Shown here piece by piece: positions 8,488 through 17,317 of a DNA stretch of 64,000 nt. Origin of the DNA: Ureibacillus manganicus DSM 26584 (GTDB taxonomy: Bacteria > Bacillota > Bacilli > Bacillales_A > Planococcaceae); contig NZ_JPVN01000006.1 in the NCBI RefSeq assembly GCF_000772945.1, positions 62,001-126,000 on the forward strand, in the 5' to 3' direction. The stretch's first letter is position 1, and every line of letters starts with the position of its first letter. Position numbers and translations under genes: made by a program. The notes beneath the pieces are model-generated. The model did not search any database, was not told the origin of the DNA, and saw nothing but the letters and a program-made list of their open reading frames with translations.

Positions 8488-9327
8488 ATGCATGTAGAAC
8501 AACCGATTTTACAAATAAGAAACTTATCTAAGCAATACGGGGAAGGCTGTACGAATTGTTTGCAACCAAATGCAAAATTAGAAAAGAATTTCTGCCCAGT
8601 TTGTAAAACAGTATTTGCCTGTAAAGATGTGTCGATTGATCTTTATCGTGGAGAAATCTTAGGAATTGTAGGTGAAAGTGGCAGCGGTAAATCGACATTA
8701 ATGAAAAGCCTATATTTTGATGAAGAAGTAACTACCGGTGAAGGCTACTTAGAAGATTTCAATAATGGGTCACTTAATATATTTACGCAATCAGGACAAC
8801 AAAAAAGATATATTCGTAACTCGCTACTCGGAATGGTTTACCAAAATCCAATGCTCGGGTTAAAGATGAGCTTTTCATCTATTAGTAATATTGCAGAAAA
8901 ACAAATCGCAGCTGGGAACAGACACGTTGGGCATATGGTAAGTCGAAGTAATGAGCTACTAGACCAAGTGAATATCCCTTTGAAAAGAAGTAAAGAGCCA
9001 CCGAAAAACTTCTCTGGTGGGATGCAGCAACGTGTACAAATAGCCAAGGCCTTATCTAGTAACCCACCAATATTATTACTAGATGAAGTGACAACAGGTT
9101 TAGATTTATCTGTTCAAGCCTCAGTCCTGGATCTAATTAAAACTATACAAAGAGAACTTCAAATTTCAATGATTGTTGTATCGCATGATTTAGCGGTTAT
9201 CCGAATGTTAGCAGACCGCACGATTGTTATGTTAAATGGTCAAATTATCGAGCAAGGCTTAACCGACCAAATTTTAGAAGACCCGCAACATGCATATACT
9301 CAACAGCTTGTGTATTCGCTACTTTAA
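8488..9327 (+). CDS. phnK: PhnK ABC-type ATPase of the C-P lyase complex, with cysteine-rich insertion
   Basis: The 279-residue ATPase has Walker A GESGSGKST (residues 62-70), signature FSGGMQQRV, Walker B ILLLDEVTTGLD and the switch histidine in VSHDLAV. PhnK docks on PhnJ in the core complex and, with PhnL, drives its opening. Between the first strand and Walker A there is an insertion with Cys21, Cys24, Cys36 and Cys39 (CTNC and CPVC), resembling a zinc ribbon or cluster site and absent from E. coli PhnK. Its ATG follows the phnJ stop codon directly. Dipeptide-type ABC ATPases are the nearest look-alikes, but position and the following phn genes decide. Confidence 0.88.
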   Translation: MHVEQPILQIRNLSKQYGEGCTNCLQPNAKLEKNFCPVCKTVFACKDVSIDLYRGEILGIVGESGSGKSTLMKSLYFDEEVTTGEGYLEDFNNGSLNIFTQSGQQKRYIRNSLLGMVYQNPMLGLKMSFSSISNIAEKQIAAGNRHVGHMVSRSNELLDQVNIPLKRSKEPPKNFSGGMQQRVQIAKALSSNPPILLLDEVTTGLDLSVQASVLDLIKTIQRELQISMIVVSHDLAVIRMLADRTIVMLNGQIIEQGLTDQILEDPQHAYTQQLVYSLL

Positions 9328-9346
9328 CCGAAAGAGGGAAGCTTAT

Positions 9347-10522
9347 ATGTACATTTTGACAAATGGAATTATTGTAACTGAGCATGAAATGTTAATAAAT
9401 CATGCTGTAGTAGTTGAGAATGATATTATTACAAAAATTATTCATGAAAATAGAGTGGAAGAATTTAAAGAGGGGAAAATAATCGACGCAAAAGGTGGAT
9501 TTATTACTCCTGGATTTGTTGATATTCATTCTGACTATATAGAAACGATTTTGTCGCCTCGTCCAAGTTCAATCATGGATGTGAATCTTGGATTAAGAGA
9601 AAGTGAGCGTATTTTAGCAACTCATGGAATTACAACAATGTTTCATTCTCTTTCTTACTATGGAGATGACAAATTTTCACATAAAGCGATTCGTAATCCT
9701 GAGAATGTGCAAAAAATTGTAAATGCCATTCATGAATCACATGATTCAAAACATTTAATTCGCCATCGACTACACGCTCGATTTGAAATTGATTGTATCG
9801 ATCAAATGCCTATAATCATTGAAAATATCAACGACAATAAAGTGCACCTACTTTCCTTTATGGACCATACTCCTGGCCAAGGTCAATATCGAAATCTAGA
9901 AACCTATAAGGGGATAATGCTAGGTTACCGTGATATGACGGAAGAAGAACTGGATGGAATTATTGAAGAACAAATGGATAAAGACAAAATCACTTTTAAA
10001 GATATCGAAAGAATAAGTAAGCTAGCCATTGAGCGAAACATTGCAGTTGCCTCTCATGATGACGATGAAATTGAAAAGTTAAAGCTTGTTCAATCATACG
10101 GAACAACAATTAGTGAATTTCCAATTACTCTTGCAGTTGCAAAAGCAGCAAAAGAGCTTAACCTTCATACTATCGCAGGGGCACCAAATATTCTATTAGG
10201 TGGTTCTCATACGGGTAATTTAAGCGCGGCAGAAGCAATTCGAGAAAGAGTAATAGACATTATTTGTAGCGATTACTATCCACCAGCTATGCTCCACGGC
10301 ATCTTTGAGATGTATAAAAATTATAATGAGGATCTACATTATTTATTCCAATTAGTGACGATTAACCCTGCCCGTGCAGTTAATTTGGGAGATGAATTAG
10401 GGTCTATCGAAGAAGGTAAAAAGGCGGATCTCTTAGTCATTGAACAGATGGATGATGGATTCCCAATTATTACATCTACTATGGTAGATGGAAAACTAAT
10501 TATGCAAACAAATTACCGTTAA
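9347..10522 (+). CDS. phnM: Ribose-1-phosphonate triphosphate diphosphatase PhnM
   Basis: PhnM removes pyrophosphate from alpha-D-ribose-1-alkylphosphonate-5-triphosphate to give the 5-phosphate substrate of PhnJ. The 391-residue amidohydrolase-fold protein carries the metal-binding GFVDIHSDYIE (near residue 57), FMDHTPGQGQY, ASHDDDEIE (near 246), GAPNILLGGSHTGNLSA (near 281) and IICSDYYPPAML. The ATG at 9347 follows AAAGAGGGAAG; an upstream in-frame start would overlap phnK. The order here is K-M-L, unlike K-L-M in E. coli. Confidence 0.93.
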   Translation: MYILTNGIIVTEHEMLINHAVVVENDIITKIIHENRVEEFKEGKIIDAKGGFITPGFVDIHSDYIETILSPRPSSIMDVNLGLRESERILATHGITTMFHSLSYYGDDKFSHKAIRNPENVQKIVNAIHESHDSKHLIRHRLHARFEIDCIDQMPIIIENINDNKVHLLSFMDHTPGQGQYRNLETYKGIMLGYRDMTEEELDGIIEEQMDKDKITFKDIERISKLAIERNIAVASHDDDEIEKLKLVQSYGTTISEFPITLAVAKAAKELNLHTIAGAPNILLGGSHTGNLSAAEAIRERVIDIICSDYYPPAMLHGIFEMYKNYNEDLHYLFQLVTINPARAVNLGDELGSIEEGKKADLLVIEQMDDGFPIITSTMVDGKLIMQTNYR

Positions 10523-10538
10523 AAGAGGGGGATTTCCT

Positions 10539-11237
10539 ATGATTCAAGTTGAGAATTTGCAAAAGGAATTTAAGATCCACCATATAAATAAAACTTTACA
10601 CGCCATAAATGATATTTCCTTTACAGTTGAGAAGGGGAACTTTTTGGGGATTGTCGGAAAAAGTGGTAGTGGAAAATCTACCATTCTTAAAAGTATTTAT
10701 GGTACTTATAAACCGCAAAGTGGCGCAATCTACTATAATTCAGAATCCTTTGGGAAAATTAATTTAGTGTGTGCATCACCGCGTGAAATCCTATATTTAC
10801 GTAAATATGAAATTGGCTATGTATCTCAGTTTTTATCTGTGATGCCCCGAACAACAGCACTTGAACTAGTCGAGCAATCCTTGCTTGAGACGGGTGTGAG
10901 TTTTGAGGAAGCACACGAGGAAGCTGTGAGCACTTTGAAACATTTTGATTTAGATGAGTCACTTTGGAATAACTATCCGAATTACTTTTCTGGTGGGGAA
11001 AAACTTCGTCTAAACATAGCGAGAGCTGTCGTAAAAAAGCCAAGATTATTACTTTTAGATGAACCAACAGCTAGTTTAGATAATACTTCAAAGGTGAAAG
11101 TACGCGAATCCATTGAAAAGTTAAAAAATCAAGGGACTACATTAATCGGTATTTTTCACGATTTAGAGTTTATGGAAGGATTATGTGATGAAGTTTTTAC
11201 AATGCAAAAAGTGGTGGTGAATTCAATTGAAACTTGA
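10539..11237 (+). CDS. phnL: PhnL ABC-type ATPase of the phosphonate pathway
   Basis: The 232-residue ATPase has Walker A GKSGSGKST (about residues 40-48), signature YFSGGEKLRLNIARA, Walker B LLLLDEPTASLD and the histidine in GIFHDLEFM. PhnL acts with PhnG, H and I in coupling the phosphonate to ribose and binds PhnK in the dual-ATPase complex. No membrane partner of its own is present, in keeping with a non-transport ABC protein. AGAGGGGG precedes the ATG. The end overlaps the PHP-domain gene by 11 bp. Confidence 0.9.
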   Translation: MIQVENLQKEFKIHHINKTLHAINDISFTVEKGNFLGIVGKSGSGKSTILKSIYGTYKPQSGAIYYNSESFGKINLVCASPREILYLRKYEIGYVSQFLSVMPRTTALELVEQSLLETGVSFEEAHEEAVSTLKHFDLDESLWNNYPNYFSGGEKLRLNIARAVVKKPRLLLLDEPTASLDNTSKVKVRESIEKLKNQGTTLIGIFHDLEFMEGLCDEVFTMQKVVVNSIET

Positions 11238-12042
11238 CCTCCATTTGCATAGCACTTTCTCTGATGGCGCGGATACATTAGAAGTTCTATTTGAAATGGC
11301 AAAGAAAAAGGGATTAACCCATATTAGTATCGTGGACCATGATACAACACGACATGTTCAACCGGCAAAACTACTGGCTGAAGAATACGACATAAGGTTC
11401 ATCCCAGGAATTGAAATTTCTGCTTATGATTTTAAACGTAATCGTAAAGTGCATATCCTTGGCTATGATTTCCGAGACGAAACGCCCCACATTGATGCAA
11501 TATGTACACAACTTTTAGACAGAAGACATCAGCATTCATTATGGCAATTAGAAAAAATCCAACAAGCAGGATTAAATCTTCAGCTAGAATCGGCTATGAG
11601 TTACGTTACTGATGGTGGAATTTTATATAAGCAACATATTATGAATGCTTTGACCGATGCACCATTCAATTCAGTTGTATACCAAACACTCTATCGCAAT
11701 TTGTTTAAAGGTGATGGTGTTGCGAAAGGGGATATTACATATGTTGATGCCTTTAAAGCTGTAGAAGCAATTCGTGCTGATGGTGGATATGCTGTTCTTG
11801 CACATCCAGGGCAACTAGACTCCTTTGATATAGCTGAAGAATTAGTTCCAGTTGGTTTAGGCGGTATCGAAAAAATTCATCCAGATCACACGTTGGGACA
11901 AGTGAACCGAATTGTAAATATTGCAAATACTTATGAGCTATTTACAACCGGGGGCTCTGATTATCACGGTAGGTATGGCGCGGTTTCGGTAACAGATGAA
12001 TATTCTTTACAAAATGTTAAGAATATCCCATTTATTAAATGA
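11227..12042 (+). CDS. PHP-domain phosphoesterase, probable PhnPP (cyclic phosphate dihydrolase)
   Basis: The 271-residue product is a PHP-domain phosphoesterase with metal-binding motifs DLHLHSTFSDG (residues 4-14), SIVDHD, GIEISAYD, LAHPGQ and GGSDYHG. In Eggerthella lenta a PHP protein next to the phn genes, PhnPP, converts the PhnJ product 5-phosphoribosyl-1,2-cyclic phosphate to ribose 5-phosphate and phosphate. No phnP, phnN or phnO gene is visible in this cluster, so this protein is the natural candidate for the last step. The start is TTG with GGTGGTG upstream. The specific activity is inferred from family and context. Confidence 0.75.
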   Translation: MKLDLHLHSTFSDGADTLEVLFEMAKKKGLTHISIVDHDTTRHVQPAKLLAEEYDIRFIPGIEISAYDFKRNRKVHILGYDFRDETPHIDAICTQLLDRRHQHSLWQLEKIQQAGLNLQLESAMSYVTDGGILYKQHIMNALTDAPFNSVVYQTLYRNLFKGDGVAKGDITYVDAFKAVEAIRADGGYAVLAHPGQLDSFDIAEELVPVGLGGIEKIHPDHTLGQVNRIVNIANTYELFTTGGSDYHGRYGAVSVTDEYSLQNVKNIPFIK

Positions 12043-12157
12043 GTGTTAAACATTGTTAAGCTTATTCCAAACTACTTTTCTCCTATTTTTTTTGTGATTA
12101 AATAGTCTCGTAGGAGCTTTAAAAAAAATCTAAGTACTAAGAGGGAGAATTATTAAC

Positions 12158-13249
12158 ATGAACAAAAAGTTATTAACACTGCTTTTCATAAGTGTTTTAG
12201 CAGTACTTGCTCTAGTAGGTTGTGGTGCACAGGAAAATGGCAACACATCTAACAACACAGATTCGAAATCTGGATCTGCTAACGAAGGAAAAAAAGCTGA
12301 TACATCAAAAATTACGGTAGTTTGGTATCCAAACGAATCAGGTAATGAATTAAAAGGATCACGTGATGCTCTAGGTGCATTAATTAAAGATGCAACTGGT
12401 CGTGAAGTAGAACATAAATTAACAACTGACTATGCAATCGCAATTGAAACAATTGCAAACGGAAATGCACATGTTGCTTTCATGGGTGCTCAAGGATATA
12501 TCGAAGCAAATAACAAAAGTAAAGACGTACAAGCATTAGTAGTACCTTCTGGTAAATCTGGTACATTAGATGACGCAGTTTACTATAGCTGGTTAGCAGT
12601 TCCTAAAGACAAAGCAGAAGAATATAAAACAAACGGTGAGTTTGACGTAGATAAAATTGCTGGAAAAAGATTTTCATTCGTTTCAGCTTCATCAACTTCA
12701 GGTTTTAAAGTACCTTCAACATCAATCATTAGTCACTTTGGTGCACAAGAAGAGTACAAAGATTTAACTGCAGAAGATCTAGCAGAACCAAATGCATTAT
12801 TCCCAGAAGTATTATTTGGTGACTCTCACCAAGGTTCAGCTGTAAACATGTTAATGGAGCGTTCTGATGTATCTGCTTTCTGTGATACTTGTGTAAACAA
12901 TTATGTTGAAGTAGTTGAAGGTAAGGCAAATACAGTTGGTGCTGTTTACCGTGTGAAAGATGATGCAGAAGCTCCATTCAATAACTTAGTAGGAAAAGAG
13001 TTTGTTTTAATTTCAGTAACACCAGTATTAAATGCGCCATTCGTAGTAAATGAATCAGTACTAACAGCAGATGAAATCGCTGCTATTGAAAAGGCATTTA
13101 CTTCAGATGAAACAGCTAATAATGAAGAAGTCTTCGTTCCAAAAGGTTCTGACACAAAAGGTTTATTTAGTAAATCAGATGGTGGAAATGAGAGATTTGT
13201 AAGTGTTGAAGACGAATGGTTCGATCCAATTCGTGACCTTTCAAAATAA
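12158..13249 (+). CDS. phnD: Phosphonate/phosphate-type ABC transporter binding lipoprotein PhnD
   Basis: The 363-residue product has a lipoprotein signal with Cys22 in LVGC, an Asn/Ser/Thr-rich linker, and a PhnD-like periplasmic-binding fold beginning KITVVWYPNESGNE. Typical segments are HVAFMGAQGYIEA and FSFVSASSTSGFKVPS. It should capture alkylphosphonate at the outer membrane face and hand it to the PhnE permeases. A 115-bp gap with a good GAGGGAGA site separates it from the PHP gene, and no terminator is visible in the gap, so the importer may be read from the upstream operon as well as from its own promoter. Phosphite or phosphate ligands cannot be excluded. Confidence 0.9.
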   Translation: MNKKLLTLLFISVLAVLALVGCGAQENGNTSNNTDSKSGSANEGKKADTSKITVVWYPNESGNELKGSRDALGALIKDATGREVEHKLTTDYAIAIETIANGNAHVAFMGAQGYIEANNKSKDVQALVVPSGKSGTLDDAVYYSWLAVPKDKAEEYKTNGEFDVDKIAGKRFSFVSASSTSGFKVPSTSIISHFGAQEEYKDLTAEDLAEPNALFPEVLFGDSHQGSAVNMLMERSDVSAFCDTCVNNYVEVVEGKANTVGAVYRVKDDAEAPFNNLVGKEFVLISVTPVLNAPFVVNESVLTADEIAAIEKAFTSDETANNEEVFVPKGSDTKGLFSKSDGGNERFVSVEDEWFDPIRDLSK

Positions 13250-13254
13250 TAAGT

Positions 13255-13295
13255 AAAAAAAGAGAGCTTATATTTAGATAAGTTCTCTTTTTTTA
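13255..13295 (+). terminator. Hairpin between phnD and phnC
   Basis: AAAAAAAGAGAGCTTAT pairs with ATAAGTTCTCTTTTTTT with one mismatch around a six-base loop. It lies right after phnD and probably limits expression of the ATPase and permeases relative to the binding protein. Confidence 0.75.
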
Positions 13296-13383
13296 AAATA
13301 TAGATCGTGTGGCCATTTAAAGTTTTCAAGTAGTGATTATTAGGGTTGCAATTAATGAGAGCCTAAATAAAGGAGTTTTGACA

Positions 13384-14223
13384 ATGCCGACAATTCTAGC
13401 TGAAAAAACTGAGGTTTATGAAAAAAAGGGTAAGAATAAAAAAGAGTTTCAAAATAGCAAAACAATACTAAAAATTAAAGACTTATATAAAAGCTATAAC
13501 ATTAAAACACCTGTCCTTTCAATGATCGAAATGGAGTTAAAGCAAGGTGAGTTTGTTTCTATTATCGGCCCATCTGGTGCTGGAAAATCTACTTTGCTTC
13601 GCTGTATTAACCGAATGATTGAACCATCCGAAGGTAGTATTGTGTTCGATGAAACTGAAATAACATCATTAAGTAAAAAAGCATTGCGTGGCGAACGAGC
13701 TAAAATCGGTATGGTATTCCAACACTATAATTTAGTCTCTCGCTTAACTGTATTTGAGAATGTTTTACACGGTCGTTTTGGTTATAAATCAACGCTAAAA
13801 GGAATATTAAGCATTTTTACGGAAGAAGAAAAACAGTTAGCCCTTGAAATTCTAGATAAGTTAGGTATGAAGGAATTTGCTTACAAGCGTTGTGATCAGC
13901 TTAGTGGCGGTCAAAAACAACGTGTCGGGATTGCTCGTGCATTAGTTCAACAGCCAAAACTACTACTTTGTGATGAGCCAATTGCTTCACTCGATCCGAA
14001 CTCATCAAAGGTTATCATGGATCATTTAAAAGAAATTTGCGAAACAATGGGAATTACAGTTCTTGTTAACTTGCACCAAGTTGATGTTGCAGTGAAATAT
14101 TCAGATCGTATTATTGGGCTAAATAAGGGTCGTGTTGTTTTTGAAGGACTTCCAAAGGAATTATCAAACTATGCAATTCAGGATATTTATGGCTCTGAAT
14201 TGGAAGACTTGATTGTCGAATAG
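13384..14223 (+). CDS. phnC: Phosphonate ABC transporter ATP-binding protein PhnC
   Basis: The ATPase has Walker A GPSGAGKST (about residues 64-72), Q-loop MVFQHYNLV, signature LSGGQKQRVGIARAL, Walker B LLLCDEPIASLDP and the histidine in VNLHQVDVA. The LASLDP/HQVDVA region is typical of PhnC. AAAGGAG at 13370 supports the ATG at 13384, which leaves a lysine-rich N-terminal extension of about 30 residues before the core domain; a later start is possible. It energises the PhnD-PhnE importer. Confidence 0.9.
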   Translation: MPTILAEKTEVYEKKGKNKKEFQNSKTILKIKDLYKSYNIKTPVLSMIEMELKQGEFVSIIGPSGAGKSTLLRCINRMIEPSEGSIVFDETEITSLSKKALRGERAKIGMVFQHYNLVSRLTVFENVLHGRFGYKSTLKGILSIFTEEEKQLALEILDKLGMKEFAYKRCDQLSGGQKQRVGIARALVQQPKLLLCDEPIASLDPNSSKVIMDHLKEICETMGITVLVNLHQVDVAVKYSDRIIGLNKGRVVFEGLPKELSNYAIQDIYGSELEDLIVE

Positions 14224-14235
14224 GAGGGGCAAGAA

Positions 14236-15027
14236 TTGAATGCACAATTTGATGTAATTAAGAAAAAGAGAATTCAAATGACTATCATTTTACTAGTCAT
14301 GCTCCTAATCGTATTTGGTGCTAAAGTTTTAACTGATTTTAGCTTCATGGAAGGATTAGCATCTATTCCTGGTACGGTTTTTTGGATGTTTACAAATTTA
14401 ATACCAACAGCAGAAGCGATGGAGAATTTCCCGAAAGTGATGGAGCGTTTGTGGGAAACAATCATACTTTCCATTTTAGCAACGACCACTGCGGGAATTT
14501 TTGCTTTATTCTTTGCTTTATTTGGATCAAAAACAACGAAAATTAATGGATTACTTGCATTACTATCTAGGGTGATTGCATCAGTCTTCCGTAATATTCC
14601 TGTCGTAGCATGGGCATTGGTGCTTGTTATTTCTTTTGGGCATAATGTTGTAACTGGTTATTTCGCTCTTTTCTTTACAACTTTTGGATTTTTAGTACGT
14701 GCATTTATGGAAACGATTGATGAAGCAAGTACGGATTCCGTTGAAGCATTAAATGCAACTGGGGCAACTTATTTCCAAATGGTATTTAGAGGGGTAATTC
14801 CTGATACATTGCCGCAAATGTTAAGTTGGGTATTTTTCATGATTGATACAAATATTCGTAGTGCTACTTTAGTAGGGTTATTAACTGGAACGGGTATTGG
14901 TTATATTTTTGATTTGTATTATAAGCGTCTAGATTACCCAACGGTTGGACTAATTACACTTAGTATTATTGTTGTGGTCATTGTGATTGAACTTATTTCA
15001 AATAAGGTAAGGAGGATGATTTTATAA
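14236..15027 (+). CDS. phnE: Phosphonate ABC transporter permease PhnE, first copy
   Basis: The 263-residue membrane protein has a hydrophobic N-terminus and a BPD_transp_1 permease core. The cytoplasmic coupling loop reads EALNATGATYFQMVFRGVIP near residue 173, the EAA-type signature that contacts PhnC. The start is TTG with TAGGAGGGG nine bases upstream. The stop overlaps the ATG of the second permease by one base (TAATG). Two different PhnE subunits probably form a heterodimer. Confidence 0.9.
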   Translation: MNAQFDVIKKKRIQMTIILLVMLLIVFGAKVLTDFSFMEGLASIPGTVFWMFTNLIPTAEAMENFPKVMERLWETIILSILATTTAGIFALFFALFGSKTTKINGLLALLSRVIASVFRNIPVVAWALVLVISFGHNVVTGYFALFFTTFGFLVRAFMETIDEASTDSVEALNATGATYFQMVFRGVIPDTLPQMLSWVFFMIDTNIRSATLVGLLTGTGIGYIFDLYYKRLDYPTVGLITLSIIVVVIVIELISNKVRRMIL

Positions 15028-15884
15028 TGCAAATTTCAGAAATAGCTTCTTCCACGACTAGTAGCATAAAAGTGCGAAATGGGAAGATACAGATTAAAAC
15101 CTTTAATCGTTCGAATTTTGTACTTCAGCTAACACTAGCCTTTTTAATCATTTTTACAGTAGTGGCACCATTCTTTTTAGATTATAAGTCCATTGATTTA
15201 CAAACAGCGATTTTCTATACAGTAGATAATTTAAAAATGATGTTTTTACAACCTGCTCTAAATCAAATTACAATTGGTACGGCGTTAATCCAAATATTAA
15301 TCACATTAGCATTAGCGTTTTTATCAACAGTTATTGGTGCTGTAATTTCCTTTTTCTTAGCAATCGCTTGTGCGAAAAACTTAGCTCCAACTTGGCTTTC
15401 AAATACTATCATTACATTTAATTCTTTCATTCGCGCAGTCCCTACAGTGCTTTGGGTGTTGATCTTTGCAATTGTTGCTGGACTTGGGAGTGTAGCTGCA
15501 ATTCTTGGTATGACCCTTCATACTATTGCTTATTTATCAAAAGCTTACTCAGAGTCATTTGAAGAAATTGATGGAGGCATGATTGAAGCATTGCGTGCTA
15601 CTGGGGCGAAATGGTGGCACATTATTGTTCATGTTGTCCTACCGCAAACTTCTTCTTACATGATTTCATGGACATTCTTACGATTTGAAACAAATTATGG
15701 AGTTGCCATAGCAATGGGTGCAGCAGCTGCAGCTGGTGGTATTGGTTTCGAATTATTTATGTCTTCTAGTTTCTACTACGATTTACATGAAGTAGGTGCA
15801 ATAACTTACTTCGCATTAATCATTGCATTAATTTTAGAGGTAATTTCAGTCCAAATAAAAAATCGCTTAATTGGTTCAAGATAA
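15027..15884 (+). CDS. phnE: Phosphonate ABC transporter permease PhnE, second copy
   Basis: The 285-residue permease has about six membrane helices and the coupling loop EALRATGAKWWHIIVHVVLP near residue 190. It is clearly related to the preceding permease but divergent, so the pair is an old duplication typical of Gram-positive phn importers. The N-terminal 25 residues are hydrophilic. A strong terminator follows and closes the phosphonate island. Confidence 0.9.
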   Translation: MQISEIASSTTSSIKVRNGKIQIKTFNRSNFVLQLTLAFLIIFTVVAPFFLDYKSIDLQTAIFYTVDNLKMMFLQPALNQITIGTALIQILITLALAFLSTVIGAVISFFLAIACAKNLAPTWLSNTIITFNSFIRAVPTVLWVLIFAIVAGLGSVAAILGMTLHTIAYLSKAYSESFEEIDGGMIEALRATGAKWWHIIVHVVLPQTSSYMISWTFLRFETNYGVAIAMGAAAAAGGIGFELFMSSSFYYDLHEVGAITYFALIIALILEVISVQIKNRLIGSR

Positions 15885-15906
15885 GTAACTAAATATTAAG
15901 TATTAA

Positions 15907-15948
15907 GGGTTCTTTTATTGTTATTGACAATAAAAGAACCCTTTTTTT
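15907..15948 (+). terminator. Terminator of the phosphonate island
   Basis: GGGTTCTTTTATTG pairs with CAATAAAAGAACCC around a short loop and is followed by seven T. Confidence 0.9.
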
Positions 15949-16073
15949 AGGCAAATTTCAATATGGGAATTTGCCGTTATCTATACACCCAACTTTATAG
16001 GCATAAGCAGTTAATAAGTTTATAATTAATATGTATAATAGAATAAGCAAAAATAATATTCGAGGTGCTAAAT

Positions 16074-17186
16074 ATGGGTCAAGTGCAAACTCACGAGGAT
16101 GTCATCTTTGGTTGGTTCGATCATTTTCATGCAAATCCAGAAGTAAGCTGGAAAGAAGTAGAAACAACTAAAAAAATTGCTTCAATTTTAAGTGAAATGA
16201 ATATACCTTATAAAACGTTTTCCAATATCACTGGATTGGTTGCTGAAATCGGCCAAGGTGAAGAAGTCATTGCTGTTCGTGCAGATATTGACGCATTATG
16301 GCAAGAAGTTGATGGAGTAATGAAGGCAAATCACTCATGCGGACATGATGCTAATATTTCGATGGTGTTAGGTGCATTATTAAAGTTAAAAGACGAAAAA
16401 TTGAAAAAGAGAATCCGTTTTATTTTCCAACCGGCCGAAGAAACTGGTGGTGGGGCGATTGAAATGGTGAAAAATGGCGTAATCGACGATGTAACTCATC
16501 TGTTTGGCGTACATTTAAGACCTTTAGAAGAACTTCCGTATGGAAAAGTTACACCTGCTATACACCATGGTGCAGCGTTGTTTTTATCGGGATTTATTCA
16601 TGGTGCAGATGCACACGGAGCAAGACCCCACCAAGGGAGAAATGCGATTGATATCGCTTTTGCAATTCAACAAATGCTAAAAAATATTTATATTGATCCA
16701 TTTGAAATTTATAGTGCAAAATTAACGAAAATTGTTGCAGACGGTGGAAGTATGAATATTATTCCGGGGAATGCAACATTTTCGATAGATGTTAGGGCGC
16801 AAAAAAATGCTGTATTAGATGTTCTTCATGAACGAATTGAAGAGGGATTAAAGCAAATTCGCGAAATGTATAAGACAGATGTTCAATGGACTTGGTATGA
16901 TAAAACACCAGGCGCTGAAGTATCTGAAAATGCTAAAGATATTGCATTGGAAGCTATAAAAGCGGAAATGGGCGAACAGTATCTTGAAAAGCCGATTATG
17001 ACTCCTGGTAGCGACGATTTCCATTACTACACTGTTCTCAGACCAAATTTAAAAGCAGCAATGCTCGGTATTGGTGCCGATTTAACTCCAGGTCTTCACC
17101 ATCCGAAAATGACTTTTAAAAGAGAGGCATTAATCGTAGGGGTAAACGCTTTAACTGCTACACTTCGAAAAGCAGCAAATCAATAA
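16074..17186 (+). CDS. M20 family amidohydrolase (N-acyl-amino acid hydrolase type)
   Basis: The 370-residue product is an M20 metallohydrolase. It has AVRADIDALWQE (metal Asp), HSCGHDANIS (metal His), FQPAEETGGGA (the general-base Glu and metal Glu pair), and MTPGSDDFHYY near the end. Such enzymes remove acyl groups from N-acyl-L-amino acids or related amides. The ATG at 16074 has CGAGGTG upstream. The enolase-superfamily gene and a GNAT acyltransferase follow in the same direction, which suggests a deacylase working on the acylated product of those enzymes. Exact substrate unknown. Confidence 0.85.
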   Translation: MGQVQTHEDVIFGWFDHFHANPEVSWKEVETTKKIASILSEMNIPYKTFSNITGLVAEIGQGEEVIAVRADIDALWQEVDGVMKANHSCGHDANISMVLGALLKLKDEKLKKRIRFIFQPAEETGGGAIEMVKNGVIDDVTHLFGVHLRPLEELPYGKVTPAIHHGAALFLSGFIHGADAHGARPHQGRNAIDIAFAIQQMLKNIYIDPFEIYSAKLTKIVADGGSMNIIPGNATFSIDVRAQKNAVLDVLHERIEEGLKQIREMYKTDVQWTWYDKTPGAEVSENAKDIALEAIKAEMGEQYLEKPIMTPGSDDFHYYTVLRPNLKAAMLGIGADLTPGLHHPKMTFKREALIVGVNALTATLRKAANQ

Positions 17187-17198
17187 AACGAAACTTTT

Positions 17199-17259
17199 AA
17201 TCAGTGGGGTATCCAATGAACAGGAAATGGGCAGCATTTTTTGAATTTCCCCACTGATT
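17199..17259. other. Long-loop inverted repeat between amidohydrolase and epimerase genes
   Basis: AATCAGTGGGG at 17199-17209 is perfectly complementary to CCCCACTGATT at 17249-17259, with a 39-base loop. There is no T-run after it, so it is not a classic terminator; it may be an RNA processing or stability element. Confidence 0.5.
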
Positions 17260-17317
17260 AATACTAGTACCCGAGATAAATAAGTCACCTTAGACAATGA
17301 GAAGGAAGTAATTAATA

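Noticed and set aside
12043-12157. Pho box before phnD
   Set aside because: GTTAA occurs twice 10 bp apart, but no run of three or more TTAACA-like hexamers at 11-bp spacing is present.
12946-13329. 127-residue ORF antisense to phnD
   Set aside because: Serine- and asparagine-rich shadow of the binding protein gene; no support for translation.
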